A stretch of 64,000 nucleotides of DNA from NCBI GenBank assembly GCA_016712225.1, contig JADJRL010000003.1, positions 4,601,501 to 4,665,500 on the forward strand, written 5' to 3'. Of this stretch, positions 10,863 to 20,363 are shown in pieces. The position numbers and the translations under genes were made by a program. Under the pieces are notes generated by a model. That model was not told where the DNA came from. It did no database searches and was given only the letters and a program-made list of their open reading frames with translations. This stretch comes from Candidatus Defluviibacterium haderslevense (GTDB taxonomy: Bacteria > Bacteroidota > Bacteroidia > Chitinophagales > Saprospiraceae). The first letter of the stretch is position 1, and each line of letters begins with the position of its first letter.

Positions 10863-10890
10863 ATCATGCCAAATTTTATTTTGGCATGAT
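10863..10890. promoter_or_regulatory. Perfect inverted repeat between divergent genes
   Basis: ATCATGCCAAA at 10863-10873 is followed by a 6-nt loop and its exact complement at 10880-10890. It lies between the start of the giant gene (10815, minus) and the start of the plus-strand gene at 10920. No transcript should end here, so an operator or a leader hairpin of one of the two mRNAs is likelier than a terminator. Confidence 0.45.
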
Positions 10891-10919
10891 TATTGAATCT
10901 AGAATTTGAAATTCATATT

Positions 10920-12065
10920 ATGAGATCAAATACCAATAAATCTATTAGAAAAATAATATTTATTATTTTCATTGCTCAATTAAATTTAACTGCACAATCA
11001 CTCCCATTCGGGGATTGCAAGAAAACATTTCTTCCATGCAGCAAAGATTTTAAAATATCTAGTTTAGATAATTATGGAACTGAACAAGATAATTTAGGAA
11101 TTTCAAATTGTATTGATTCAGATACTAAAGAAACAAATTCAATTTGGATTCAATTTCAAATAACTAAATCAGGTACATTTTCATTTGATTTAACACCATT
11201 AGCTCAAAATGATGATATAGATTTCATAATTTATAAAAACAATTCAACTTGTGATAAATTGGAATCAATAAGATGTATGGGTTCTGGAAAAAACCTAGGA
11301 ACCCTATACAATAATTATGAAAGATGCATGGGCGCAACTGGTCTTAAACCTGAATCAAAAGATCTAAATGAAAAAAAGGGATGTTATGGAACAGCTGATA
11401 ATTTCCTTGCTGATCTTAAAGTAAATCAGGGTGAAAATTATATTATATTTATTAATAATTATGAATCAAATAATGGATTTAATTTTCATTTTACTGGCAC
11501 ATGTGATTTCGAAAAGAATTATCCACAATTTAAATATTCAGATAATTTTAAAGAAGGTGAATTTAGTTTTAACTTCTTTCATGCTTCTTTGGCGGGATTA
11601 GGAGGTTGTCAAATATTCTGGAGCATTATTGATCCAGAAGGAGTGCAGGAATTTACTGGTGACCAAGTAGATCATGTAAAATTTGCATATCCGGGAATTA
11701 AGACGATAATCCGAACTATTGTTTCATTAGGTGATTGTGTTACAAGAGATACAACTCAATTAGACATCAGAAGCATATCAGTCAATAAAAAATCAAAGGA
11801 AAGTGTAATTTCAGAAGTCTATCCAAATCCTGCTAAAAATGTCATTTATTTTGAATGTATAACGAAAGGCAAGAAAAATATTGAGATAAATATCACCAAT
11901 GTAGAAGGTAAAATAATAGGCCCAACGGAGAACTATGAAATTAATGAATATAAGTTAATTACTAACAATATTACAGGATATCAATCTGGGATATATTTCA
12001 TTAATGCGTATGATGGCAAATCTAAAAAAGTAATTGGCTCTAAGAAATTTGTAATTGTAAATTAA
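10920..12065 (+). CDS. T9SS-secreted protein with PKD-like segment
   Basis: The frame opens at 10893, but the ATG at 10920 gives a proper basic start and signal peptide (MRSNTNKSIRKIIFIIF ... NLTAQ), so 381 residues are predicted. Residues about 45-200 (SIWIQFQITKSGTFSFDLTP ... DIDFIIYK) resemble the beta-sandwich found in many secreted proteins of this phylum. A PKD-like part follows (FSFNFFHASLAGLGG ... TIIRTIVSLGDC). The C-terminus from about residue 305 (SEVYPNPAKNVIYFE) is a type A T9SS sorting domain. The gene is divergent from the giant-protein operon and seems to be transcribed alone. Likely role: cell-surface or released protein; no enzymatic motif is seen. Confidence 0.8.
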   Translation: MRSNTNKSIRKIIFIIFIAQLNLTAQSLPFGDCKKTFLPCSKDFKISSLDNYGTEQDNLGISNCIDSDTKETNSIWIQFQITKSGTFSFDLTPLAQNDDIDFIIYKNNSTCDKLESIRCMGSGKNLGTLYNNYERCMGATGLKPESKDLNEKKGCYGTADNFLADLKVNQGENYIIFINNYESNNGFNFHFTGTCDFEKNYPQFKYSDNFKEGEFSFNFFHASLAGLGGCQIFWSIIDPEGVQEFTGDQVDHVKFAYPGIKTIIRTIVSLGDCVTRDTTQLDIRSISVNKKSKESVISEVYPNPAKNVIYFECITKGKKNIEINITNVEGKIIGPTENYEINEYKLITNNITGYQSGIYFINAYDGKSKKVIGSKKFVIVN

Positions 12066-12610
12066 TTCAAAATTTAAAAATATATAACTACAAAACGAGT
12101 ATATTAGTAACATTTGTTTTAAAGTGACTTGTACATATTTTTGAGTACTTAGTTTTATTATATTCATTATTTTACACTCATGTTTGTCGACAATCGCACT
12201 AGTTGTTGTCATTATCTAACAGGATAGAGGAAAGAACTTTGAATATTTACATCTTCTATCTTCCTATTTATGCTGGAAATTGCAATTCTGGCAGGAAATA
12301 AATATTAACCATTTGTTTACAAGCTTACTTATTGTGCTTGATACAATTCATCTAAATAAGTTTGTTTTAGATTAGAATTGATTGGTAGAACGTCTATCTT
12401 GTTTAGCTGCTGTTTCCTGTGCTTCAAATCATTAAATAATTTACACAATATGTTTATTTGCATATCGAACTAAAGCTTCATTTTATTCAATAATAGGTAC
12501 GTATACACCTTGGTTAAATGTTGATATCATTATATCCAAATAGTTTTCCATTACTGTATATTAATCGTAAGCCTTTACATTTGAAAGCTCAAAGCCATTT
12601 CTTTAGTTTA
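12066..12610. other. Decayed intergenic DNA
   Basis: About 545 bp with no intact gene. On the minus strand, roughly 12330-12445, a short open stretch reads LFNDLKHRKQQLNKIDVL and onward to a stop; it looks protein-like but is too short to assign. The right end leads into the TraG/VirD4-like fragment at 12619. The region seems to be a graveyard of mobile-element genes. Confidence 0.4.
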
Positions 12611-12618
12611 AAGTAGGT

Positions 12619-12822
12619 ATGATTTTAGCTCATCAGTATATGCATCAATTAGATGATGATAAAAGACACGCTATCTTAGGTAATATAGGGACACTAATTT
12701 CTTTTAGAATTGGAACTGAAGATACAAAACATATGGCAGAAGAAATGTTTCCAAAATTTGATGTTAAGGATTTTAGTAATCTTACAAATTACATGAAAAA
12801 TTTGAACCTATTGGGTAATTGA
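12619..12822 (+). pseudogene. Fragment of a VirD4/TraG-like coupling ATPase C-terminus
   Basis: 67 codons reading MILAHQYMHQLDDDKRHAIL, then GNIGTLISFRIG and NLTNYMKNLNLL. This pattern (ILAHQY..QL....R.AI.GN.GT.ISFR.G..D...MA......F...DL.NL.NY) is the C-terminal part of type IV secretion coupling proteins with the TraM-recognition (TraD/TraG) domain. Intact members are several hundred residues long and carry Walker motifs; none are visible upstream, where stops occur in all frames. It is therefore a remnant of a conjugative or mobilisable element. The internal ATG only happens to open the surviving frame. Confidence 0.65.
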
Positions 12823-12868
12823 CAGCCTGGTCGGCAGTAAAATGAGTTTAATCTTAAAGTAAATAATA

Positions 12869-13804
12869 CTATTTAATTTTTATAAATTTTTCTACTTGAA
12901 TAATTCCATTTTTTAAGTAGATCTTTAAAAAATAAACATTGGAATCTAGAAGACTAACATCAATAATATTCTTAGAAAAATTACTATTAATTATTGCATT
13001 TACTTGTTTTATGCCGTCTATTGAATATATTTCTAGTTTTACAATTTGATCAGATGCCATTAACAAATTCAAATTATTTGTAACTATTGTGGGGTATATA
13101 ATGGGGTTTTGTCCAATTGAAACTTGTTTGGTATTTGTACGTATTGAATCGCAAGTAATTGAATCAAATTTTATAAGTCCGACTTGATCATCTTGATAGC
13201 ATCTCAAGTGAAAAGATTTGTTATAATCAAATCCACAAAACTCACCCATATAAAAGAGACAATTTTCTATCATGCCAAATTTTTCAAACTGTGTTATATT
13301 TACCCCACTACCTAATCTGCCACCACAGAACATGTTTTGATTTATTTTTCGAACAGAAAATCCAAAACTTGTATCTAATATATTGCTAATAATTTTAGTA
13401 GAATACCTTGGAACTAATCCTCCAGTGGGGAATCTTTCACCTTGTAATCCTATAGAATCTCCGGATTTTAATTTCCAATCATACAGCAAATAGAGGCTGT
13501 CATGAAATAAATGATAAATTTTGTACTTATCTTGAAATATTATTGCTGGTTTATATAAATAAGTTATATTCTGGTTGCCAATTATACCTTTCACTATTTC
13601 ATATCGATTCAATAATCGACATTTTTTTTGATTTACTACTGTATCTTGTGTGCTTTCAAAAATAGTAATCGAATTTGATTTTACTCCAGTAAAGTCATAA
13701 TTTGTGGTTTCATAAGTCCATTTTGCACCAATCGGGGCAAATTCCAATTGACTGTAGATTCGATTTGAAATAATTGATAAAAATATAATTAAGAGATATT
13801 TCAT
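12869..13804 (-). CDS. T9SS-secreted protein of unknown function
   Basis: 311 residues. A signal peptide (MKYLLIIFLSIISNRIYSQ) is followed by LEFAPIGAKWTYETTNYDF, an opening common to Bacteroidota exported proteins of unknown role. The last 80 residues (GQNPIIYPTIVTNNLNLL ... YSIDGIKQV ... SNVYFLKIYLKNG) form a type A T9SS sorting domain. The start overlaps the stop of the upstream gene by 4 nt (ATGA), so it is co-translated with 13801-15306. No catalytic motif is seen. Confidence 0.75.
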   Translation of the reverse strand: MKYLLIIFLSIISNRIYSQLEFAPIGAKWTYETTNYDFTGVKSNSITIFESTQDTVVNQKKCRLLNRYEIVKGIIGNQNITYLYKPAIIFQDKYKIYHLFHDSLYLLYDWKLKSGDSIGLQGERFPTGGLVPRYSTKIISNILDTSFGFSVRKINQNMFCGGRLGSGVNITQFEKFGMIENCLFYMGEFCGFDYNKSFHLRCYQDDQVGLIKFDSITCDSIRTNTKQVSIGQNPIIYPTIVTNNLNLLMASDQIVKLEIYSIDGIKQVNAIINSNFSKNIIDVSLLDSNVYFLKIYLKNGIIQVEKFIKIK

Positions 13805-15306
13805 AATTTAATTATTTTAATTGTTTGAATCAATTTGTTTGAGTTATTTAAAAAATGAAAAAAATACATTCCATCATCTAATGTACTGAAATCAAGTTGA
13901 GTCGGAAATTGTAAATTCCTAATTGTTAATACTTTAATTCCATTAGTGGAATAAACTTCTAAATGAATAGTTTGCGAAATATCTGAAGTATTGATTAAGC
14001 ATTGATCAATTATAGGATTAGTACATACTATTGATTTGTATCTAACCTTATGAAACAATTCTTCTGTTCCAACTAATTGCATCGAATCGCAACTTTGTAT
14101 AATGCATCCTTCTTCATCCATTCTTACGATCCAAACATCACTTGTTACTCTTATGCCAGATTCGGTTTTAGGAAAAATAGAACCTGCCATTACCAAATTA
14201 CCTGTCGTTAACTCTTCGACACCGCTATTAAAATGAGCATAACCAGTTTTTGATCTTGGATCATTATATGTATGTTCCCAAAGTAATTGTCCACTTGGAC
14301 TAAATCTTACTACCCATCCATTACTTTTATAAAAAACACCTGGTCCAAAAGATTCAGAATCGCCAATACCAATGATATCACCATTTTTTGTTACAAAAAT
14401 TGAATTTAAAAATTTCCTATATTTGCTGTAAAAAGTATGGGTCCACAACAAACTACCGTTTTTATCAAGCTTGAAAATAACAGGTGCTTGAGGAAAAGTA
14501 TCATTAAAAAGGGGCCAGTAAGTTTTGTTCCATATGCCTACACAGCCTGAATCGGAGGTAGTTCTTACTCTTATTCCTTGATAATATTCTTCAGAAATAT
14601 CATCAATTGAATATGTCCAAATAATATTTCCAAAAGTGTCAAATTTTTTAATTAAACCTTTTGTACCATTTTTTACATAATAGATTTTAGCACTACAAAA
14701 ATTGTCATCTGTCATTTTTTCAAAACCAATCAATCCTTCATAAGATTTTTGATCAGTATTTGTAAATGAATATATTAATTCAAAATTTTTATTCATGTAC
14801 CACACCTGAGTGGAATCATATCCTGGTTTATTTGCATCAACTTTATGGTATTGGATATTGATAAATAAATAATCATGATCAATACTAATAGTAAAAGGTA
14901 ATACATAATTGAGAAATGGTCCATAATATTTTTTCTTGATCTCATTTCCTTCAAGATCAAATTTCATTAAATAAAATTCTTGGCCATAATTACTGTCAGT
15001 ACTTACTGCACAGTAAATAAACTCATTATCTGAAACCAAAAAATCAAAAAACAGAGGCGGTAAACTATCTAATGTTTTCTTCCATTCGAGGTTCCAATCT
15101 TTATCAAAACATAACAATCCACTACAAAAAACTGTGTTGCTATCACATAAATTGCCACAGGCAATTATAAATTTATCTTTGGCTTGAACTATTTTCCAAC
15201 CTTGTTCATTGTCATTATTAAAATCATAAAATCTACTAAATGGAACTTGGCCAGTATTATTAGAATGGAACAAGAGAATTATTATTGAAGTCAATAGACA
15301 TTTCAT
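13801..15306 (-). CDS. T9SS-secreted propeller-like protein
   Basis: The start is placed at the ATG at 15306, not at the frame opening at 15345, because the signal peptide (MKCLLTSIIILLFHSNNTGQ) begins there; 501 residues result. The body repeats units of the type GxLLWxHTFxxK...GDIIGIGDSES and GQLLWEHTYNDP, which is the pattern of delta-60 or PQQ-like propeller proteins that read like logs of events. A C-terminal T9SS sorting domain ends the protein (LEVYSTNGIKVLTIRNLQF ... DDGMYFFHF). It overlaps the next gene by 4 nt and lies 63 nt from the metalloprotease gene upstream, forming a three-gene exported-protein operon. Confidence 0.75.
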   Translation of the reverse strand: MKCLLTSIIILLFHSNNTGQVPFSRFYDFNNDNEQGWKIVQAKDKFIIACGNLCDSNTVFCSGLLCFDKDWNLEWKKTLDSLPPLFFDFLVSDNEFIYCAVSTDSNYGQEFYLMKFDLEGNEIKKKYYGPFLNYVLPFTISIDHDYLFINIQYHKVDANKPGYDSTQVWYMNKNFELIYSFTNTDQKSYEGLIGFEKMTDDNFCSAKIYYVKNGTKGLIKKFDTFGNIIWTYSIDDISEEYYQGIRVRTTSDSGCVGIWNKTYWPLFNDTFPQAPVIFKLDKNGSLLWTHTFYSKYRKFLNSIFVTKNGDIIGIGDSESFGPGVFYKSNGWVVRFSPSGQLLWEHTYNDPRSKTGYAHFNSGVEELTTGNLVMAGSIFPKTESGIRVTSDVWIVRMDEEGCIIQSCDSMQLVGTEELFHKVRYKSIVCTNPIIDQCLINTSDISQTIHLEVYSTNGIKVLTIRNLQFPTQLDFSTLDDGMYFFHFLNNSNKLIQTIKIIKL

Positions 15307-15369
15307 AGTTCTGAAATTTAAAGGTACAGAAACAAGACAAATCATCTTGTTTCTGTACTGAATAAATAA

Positions 15370-18300
15370 TTATTTAATAATTTCGAATTGCTTAATTTGT
15401 AACACTTTATTATCAGTATCAATTGCTTTAATAAAATATGATCCTGAAATACAATCGGAAAGTTCAAATTTTATATTTGATTTTCCTTTTATTGATTGTC
15501 TTTGTGTGACTGTACCAGATAAAGTGACTAATTCCAATGTTTCAAACATATTACTATTTTTAACCCAAACTTCTATATAATCTTTTGCGGGATTTGGACT
15601 TAATCTGAAATATTCATTTTCTAATTTCAATTGTGATTTCACTCTGGGTTCTGCTGGTAATTCGGTTGGCAATACATCAAATGCATATGATCCTCCTTTT
15701 AATAAAGCTAATAGTGATCTAGCAAAACTTCGCTCTGATGAGTTGCTATTCATTATCTGAGTTAATAATTGGTCTTGTTCGTTATTTAATGTGTAATTTG
15801 AACCTAATTGAGCTCTTTCTAAATTGATCGCCTGTATTTGTTTATGCCAAATTTCATTTTGATTATTTGTTGGCATATTGCTTAATAAGATTGCAGCTTC
15901 TGTAAAATTACCCTCCTGAATTCTTATTGCGAAAGCCAAATTCAACTCAAATTCAGAATAATTCGGAATTAACAGATTTATAGCTTCTTGATATGAATAA
16001 GTTGCTAATGCATTCTTGATTTCAGTTCGGATTGCATTTCGTGTTTGCAATTTCATTTCATTATATATTTTTTTAAGACTTAAATCACCAGGATTTTGTT
16101 GCCAAGCCAATAAAGCAGTTGTTTCTAGATTTCGTGCATTTACAATAGTTGGAGGTGCTAATCCATCTCCTCCTCCATTACCACAGCCATTTGGACCATT
16201 CCAATTTCCAACTCCTAAAAAGTAATTATTCGATCCACCATCTGAAAGATTATTTGTTGGTCGTTGACAATTATTATCTGTTGGACTGCAGTGGGTTAAG
16301 GAAGGTTGTGGGGTTGCAAAATAATTAAATGCAAGACTATTGTTCGTTGATATATCCAAGGCTGATTGTAAGCAATTTCCAGCTGGACGACCAGCACCAC
16401 CTTGTTCGTATCTAATTTCAGTGCCAACATTCAGAACAATTCCTGTATTAACTGTTGATTCAATACAATTGTCCAGAAATTGAGTTTGTTCATTGTAAGC
16501 TTCAAACTTGATCCCATTTGTATGTGATTGAAAAGTGTTACAACGAATAAAATTTCCATCAAACCCTGAAGCAGTGCTACTCATTGCAAGTGGTGTATTC
16601 ATGAATCTATTTTTAGATACATTGTAATAAGAAGAACCATCAAGTATGATTCCATTCTTTTGGGCATCAAATAAGTCATTATTTATAATATTTACTTTAT
16701 CCAATCCAGTCGTTGAGCTGCAAAATATGTGCCTCCTATTATTCTTAAAATAATTGGGAGTAAAAGCTTCACTTCCAATTTCTAAGTTTCCTTTATAGAA
16801 TTGAGTGTTATAAGATTCAATTCCAGTTGTTAAATTTCTAAATTGATTATGGTCAACAATAATAGCTCCAAAATCAATACCATAAATACCTGCAACATCT
16901 AAATTTAGAAATCTGTTTCGATTAAAAACAATTCCATTACAATCCCAAATTGTTACCCCAACGGAATTACCTGCCCAACCGTCTGGTTCTGTGAACAAAC
17001 AATTAATAAACTTACTTTTATTTGAAAACTTGTAGGACAAGAACTCAACAGCTCTTTTGTTATTTATAAAATTACTATTTTCTGCATAAACAACCCCTCC
17101 TACATATTGCCATCCTGCACCACCCAATGCCCAAGCTCCAGTAGAAATGGCAGTCCCAGCATGTTGAATAGTAGCATTATTTATTATTCTAACAATTCCA
17201 GCTATAGTTGCATTACCAGGATTTGATGCAGGATCAGGTTGATCTAGATTCGGATTCCCCCAAACTTGAATTCCAGGCCAAGCACTCGGGCATAAATTGG
17301 TTAATAATGCTCCATCCACTATTAACCTAGCTCCTCTTCTAACTTCAATATATGCTGTAGGACTAAATCGTGCTTCGCATGTTATAGTTAAAGTAGCTCC
17401 AGGCATAATTTGGACTGGTTGGGTAACTATTTTTAACTTATCCCACAAAGTATTTACAGTTATTTCGATTGGATTATTATTCGGTTCACAAAAATCAACA
17501 TGTGAGCAACCTCTTGAAATCAAATTATTGTAAGCAAGTCCCCATTGACAGATTGTAAGAGAATTAAAAGTTCCATTATTCCCCATCATATTAGTACTAC
17601 CACTATTCCAAGGATTACAATAAATACCTCCTCCTGATCCACAATCAGGATGACCAGCAGACTTATTACATTCGACTTGTGGATTTATGTCAACATCTTT
17701 ACATATATTTGACGCATCAATAGAATAAGAATGACATAATCCAAAAGTATGAAAGACTTCATGGCACATTAGTGGACCATATGACCACCATAAAAAAGGT
17801 CCGTTATTTATAACATTATAGTAAGCACCATGTAAATATGCTCGATTCGGACATCCATTAATACTATATACATAGCCATTAAAATCACCGTCTTCATCGT
17901 CATTACTATACATAATAATATTCATTACATTTTCATAAGGCAAAGTAGTAGGTTCTGTATCCCAATACCATACTCCATGATTTACATCATTTGTGTTATT
18001 TGGGTCTGAATACAATTCAAATCTTATTTTGGAATCCCCTAGTTTATGATGGTTACCTATTGGATTTGGTTGGAGGTTTGATAATATTCCATTTGCATTT
18101 AATATCATTCTATCCGCATATTCATTCCCATTGGTTGGATCATTATCTGGAGTTGTTCCAGGATGAAAATTTCCAAAACTAGAATTAATAAAATGAATAT
18201 TAATATAGACTTTAACTAAAGGTAAATTATCAATATCTTCAGGAGCCATTTCTGAAAAAGGGCAATTTGTTACTTGGGGTTGCAAGCTAGCAAATCCATC

Positions 18301-18384
18301 ATTGAAACAATTGATATTTTGTGAATAACAATTGTTTTTTAACAAAAGAAAGAAAACTAAATTTAATAAAATAATATTTTTCAT
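15370..18384 (-). CDS. T9SS-secreted M43-like metalloprotease with beta-helix
   Basis: 1004 residues with a signal peptide (MKNIILLNLVFFLLLKNNCYSQ). Around residues 208-218 it has HEVFHTFGLCH, the full HExxHxxGxxH zinc site of metzincins, followed by a Met-turn candidate TNMMGN; the spacing and Cys-rich surroundings fit pappalysin-like (M43) peptidases. From about residue 310 to 700 short repeats such as NNATIQHAGTAI, NRFLNLDVAGIYGI and NSNFINNKRAVEFL form a right-handed parallel beta-helix. The C-terminal 75 residues (YFRLSPNPAKDYIEVWV) are a type A T9SS sorting domain. Likely role: extracellular proteolysis with carbohydrate or surface contact by the helix; the substrate is unknown. Confidence 0.85.
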   Translation of the reverse strand: MKNIILLNLVFFLLLKNNCYSQNINCFNDGFASLQPQVTNCPFSEMAPEDIDNLPLVKVYINIHFINSSFGNFHPGTTPDNDPTNGNEYADRMILNANGILSNLQPNPIGNHHKLGDSKIRFELYSDPNNTNDVNHGVWYWDTEPTTLPYENVMNIIMYSNDDEDGDFNGYVYSINGCPNRAYLHGAYYNVINNGPFLWWSYGPLMCHEVFHTFGLCHSYSIDASNICKDVDINPQVECNKSAGHPDCGSGGGIYCNPWNSGSTNMMGNNGTFNSLTICQWGLAYNNLISRGCSHVDFCEPNNNPIEITVNTLWDKLKIVTQPVQIMPGATLTITCEARFSPTAYIEVRRGARLIVDGALLTNLCPSAWPGIQVWGNPNLDQPDPASNPGNATIAGIVRIINNATIQHAGTAISTGAWALGGAGWQYVGGVVYAENSNFINNKRAVEFLSYKFSNKSKFINCLFTEPDGWAGNSVGVTIWDCNGIVFNRNRFLNLDVAGIYGIDFGAIIVDHNQFRNLTTGIESYNTQFYKGNLEIGSEAFTPNYFKNNRRHIFCSSTTGLDKVNIINNDLFDAQKNGIILDGSSYYNVSKNRFMNTPLAMSSTASGFDGNFIRCNTFQSHTNGIKFEAYNEQTQFLDNCIESTVNTGIVLNVGTEIRYEQGGAGRPAGNCLQSALDISTNNSLAFNYFATPQPSLTHCSPTDNNCQRPTNNLSDGGSNNYFLGVGNWNGPNGCGNGGGDGLAPPTIVNARNLETTALLAWQQNPGDLSLKKIYNEMKLQTRNAIRTEIKNALATYSYQEAINLLIPNYSEFELNLAFAIRIQEGNFTEAAILLSNMPTNNQNEIWHKQIQAINLERAQLGSNYTLNNEQDQLLTQIMNSNSSERSFARSLLALLKGGSYAFDVLPTELPAEPRVKSQLKLENEYFRLSPNPAKDYIEVWVKNSNMFETLELVTLSGTVTQRQSIKGKSNIKFELSDCISGSYFIKAIDTDNKVLQIKQFEIIK

Positions 18385-18465
18385 AATTAATGAATTTATG
18401 TCTTGTTCTCACAAGACGGTTAGAAATAAAAACCAATTCAAACAATTACAATAATAAAAATGCTC

Positions 18466-18473
18466 TATCTTTG
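18466..18473 (+). promoter_or_regulatory. Bacteroidota-type -7 box (TATCTTTG)
   Basis: TATCTTTG fits the TAnnTTTG -7 consensus of the phylum's primary sigma factor. No clear TTTG -33 box is seen about 20 bp upstream. It lies just before the small hairpin-terminator unit at 18478-18534 and could drive it. Confidence 0.4.
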
Positions 18474-18477
18474 CAGC

Positions 18478-18534
18478 CTAATGTTACGATTAGTTGGCCT
18501 GCGCCCCATTACGATGGGTGATCGTGGGCTTTTT
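18478..18534 (+). ncRNA. Candidate small RNA with terminator
   Basis: Directly after the -7 box are two hairpins. The first is CTAAT/ATTAG around GTTACG (about 18478-18493). The second is GCCC (18503-18506) plus ACGAT (18511-18515), loop GGGTG, then ATCGTGGGC (18521-18529) and a T-run. The second has the form of an intrinsic terminator. A promoter box followed within 60 nt by a terminator, with no room for a protein, suggests a very short RNA or an attenuated leader. GC content is well above the surroundings. No known family is recognised. Confidence 0.35.
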
Positions 18535-19374
18535 ATTTATTTAAAATTGTTATTTCTATAATATATTAAACAAAACCATCATCTAAATTGGACTTTATTG
18601 CCTAGAATGAAAATTCTTTATGATTATGGGGTTGTTCCAATTCAAAGTTAAATTGGTAATTTCAAATTGCCTAATTTTTCTTAATTTATTTTATAATATT
18701 TTAAGAAGTATTTAAGATTTTAACAATTCAGACAAATTCAATAAATCAATTTAACTAAAGACTTTGACTCAATTAAAATGCTGCTTTAAGAATTCAAGAA
18801 TTTTCATTATTTAGAAAAAAGAAAAGATCTGAATTCTCAAATTTGCTTTTCCAAATATCCAACTAAATTTTGAGTTTGAAGCTTCAATCTATGAAAATTC
18901 AGGGTAAACACCTATGAAATTCAGTGAAAACCCTTAGCCAATATTTAAAAGACAAGAGTTTCCAAACACAAATTCAATTAAAAGCACATCATGTATTATT
19001 TTAACCTAAAAGGGAATATTCTTTAATATTCCATTCTTTAGCCTTTGTCTTACATCTATTTATAATTTACTAAACGATTAAGGATCGATTTTGTCTTTTA
19101 GCTCAGATCATTTAAAATATTAAGCCAAAGGTCAAATATTTCCTTGAATTTGGCAAGACATTTCGTACTAACGTAGGGAACTTTTAAACGAGCGTATGAT
19201 TTTGACCCAAAATTTGAAGAAAAGCTATAAATATGTTTGACAGAAATGTGTCAAATTATGAGTTTGCTCTTAACCTAAATTTGCAATTTTGGCAATAAAT
19301 GCCCTCCTCAGCAACATTCATTCATAAATTATAATGGTTTAGAAATATTCTTTAATAATCTAAACCAGTTTAAA
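18535..19374. other. Long AT-rich intergenic region
   Basis: About 840 bp without a recognisable gene. Two small inverted repeats are visible: GGAATATT...AATATTCC near 19014-19032 and GGTTTAGA (19336-19343) with TCTAAACC (19359-19366), the latter just upstream of the radC remnant and possibly an old operator. No other structure was noted. Confidence 0.4.
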
Positions 19375-19720
19375 ATGAAAAATTTGAAGGTATTCAGTCC
19401 AACAAAGCGATCATGGTTAGTAGCTGAGGTTAAAATTTCTTACAATAACCAATCCAAAGCATCCAATTATCCAAAAGTCAAAACTTCCAAAGATGATGAA
19501 TTGATTCTATTCCAGCATTGGAGCGATGATATAGAACTACTCGAAGAATTCAATGCCCTAAACCTCAATGGATCAAATGAAGTTAAGAGATTAATTACTT
19601 TGATAAAGATGGAATTAGAAATACCTATGAGATTTCTTGATATTTTTTTGACGCTGCGTTTAAAGATCTGGCTCCTATTGTAATCTAGGAAAGTTCCCCG
19701 CTTATCAACCTAAGATTGTA
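19375..19720 (+). pseudogene. Frameshifted RadC-like JAB-domain gene remnant
   Basis: Residues 1-70 read as the N-terminus of the RadC/JAB family carried on mobile elements (WLVAEVKISYNNQSKASNYP, then HWSDDIELLEEFNALNLN). After NEVK the frame is lost: the other frame continues with FFDAAFKDLAPIVI, matching the family's IF.AALK.LA..IILAHNHPSG, then stops at the place where the catalytic AHNHPSG should be. At least one frameshift and stops are therefore present and the HxH zinc site is missing. RadC-like genes are usual cargo of integrative elements, which fits the mobile-element debris around. Confidence 0.65.
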
Positions 19721-19739
19721 AAAAAATAGTCAGGCCAAT

Positions 19740-20355
19740 AACTATTGACATATATTCAACACCACCACCTGGGGTAAAGGTTGCTAGTGACTCAGCAGCT
19801 CAGATCGGATTTCAATTACATCTGTGGCAACATTTGTAGCACAAAATGTTGCTCAAGAAGTTGTAAAAATACCTATGGTTGCAACATATTTGGGAAAAGG
19901 AGCGTATCCTGGATATTATATTGATGCAAATTTTCAAGCCGCTGGATAATTTATTACATTTGTATCGGGGTCTGTGCTTAAAATGGACTAAGAGGTTATG
20001 AACGATTGAAATAAGTTTCAAAATTGAGGTATGAGCTTAAAGCAAATGATATAGATCTTAGAGGTAAAGATGCAATGTTTAATGATTTATTAAATGAAGC
20101 CTTCAAAGCAATTGGTGTAAATAAGTCTCAATAGTATGTTTCTAAATGGACGAAAGATGCCAACGGAAATTCAATACCTGTTTAATAGCGAGTTATTGGT
20201 GGTGATGAAGTAAGTATTAATTTTTCTCATCCAATTAAGGCCAAGATGCTCCGCATATTGGATGGCAAAACTCAAGGAAAAGATCAGAAATGCGGCGGTC
20301 AAAGGTGCATATTTTACTTGATGAGGTTCCAGCTGGAGGAGGGTCAAAAAAGTAA
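19740..20355 (+). pseudogene. Ruin of a polymorphic-toxin C-terminal region
   Basis: Pieces in different plus frames line up in protein-like order: ITSVATFVAQNVAQEVVKIP, MVATYLGKGAYPGYYIDANF, KDAMFNDLLNEAFKAIG, then RVIGGDEVSINFSHPIKA, PHIGWQNSRKR and HILLDEVPAGGGSKK ending at a stop (20353-20355). Several stops and frame changes separate them. The ending, followed 8 nt later by a small cytosolic-type gene, is the usual form of a polymorphic (Rhs/WapA-like) toxin tip followed by its immunity gene. The toxin family is not identified. Confidence 0.5.
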
Positions 20356-20363
20356 TAGTTAGA

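Noticed and set aside
11955..12212. Minus-strand frame of 85 codons
   Set aside because: It overlaps the sorting domain of the 10920 gene and reads as AT-driven Tyr/Ile/Asn sequence.
18478..18534. A tRNA or known riboswitch at the GC-rich island
   Set aside because: No cloverleaf or known aptamer consensus could be fitted; only a two-hairpin unit is supported.
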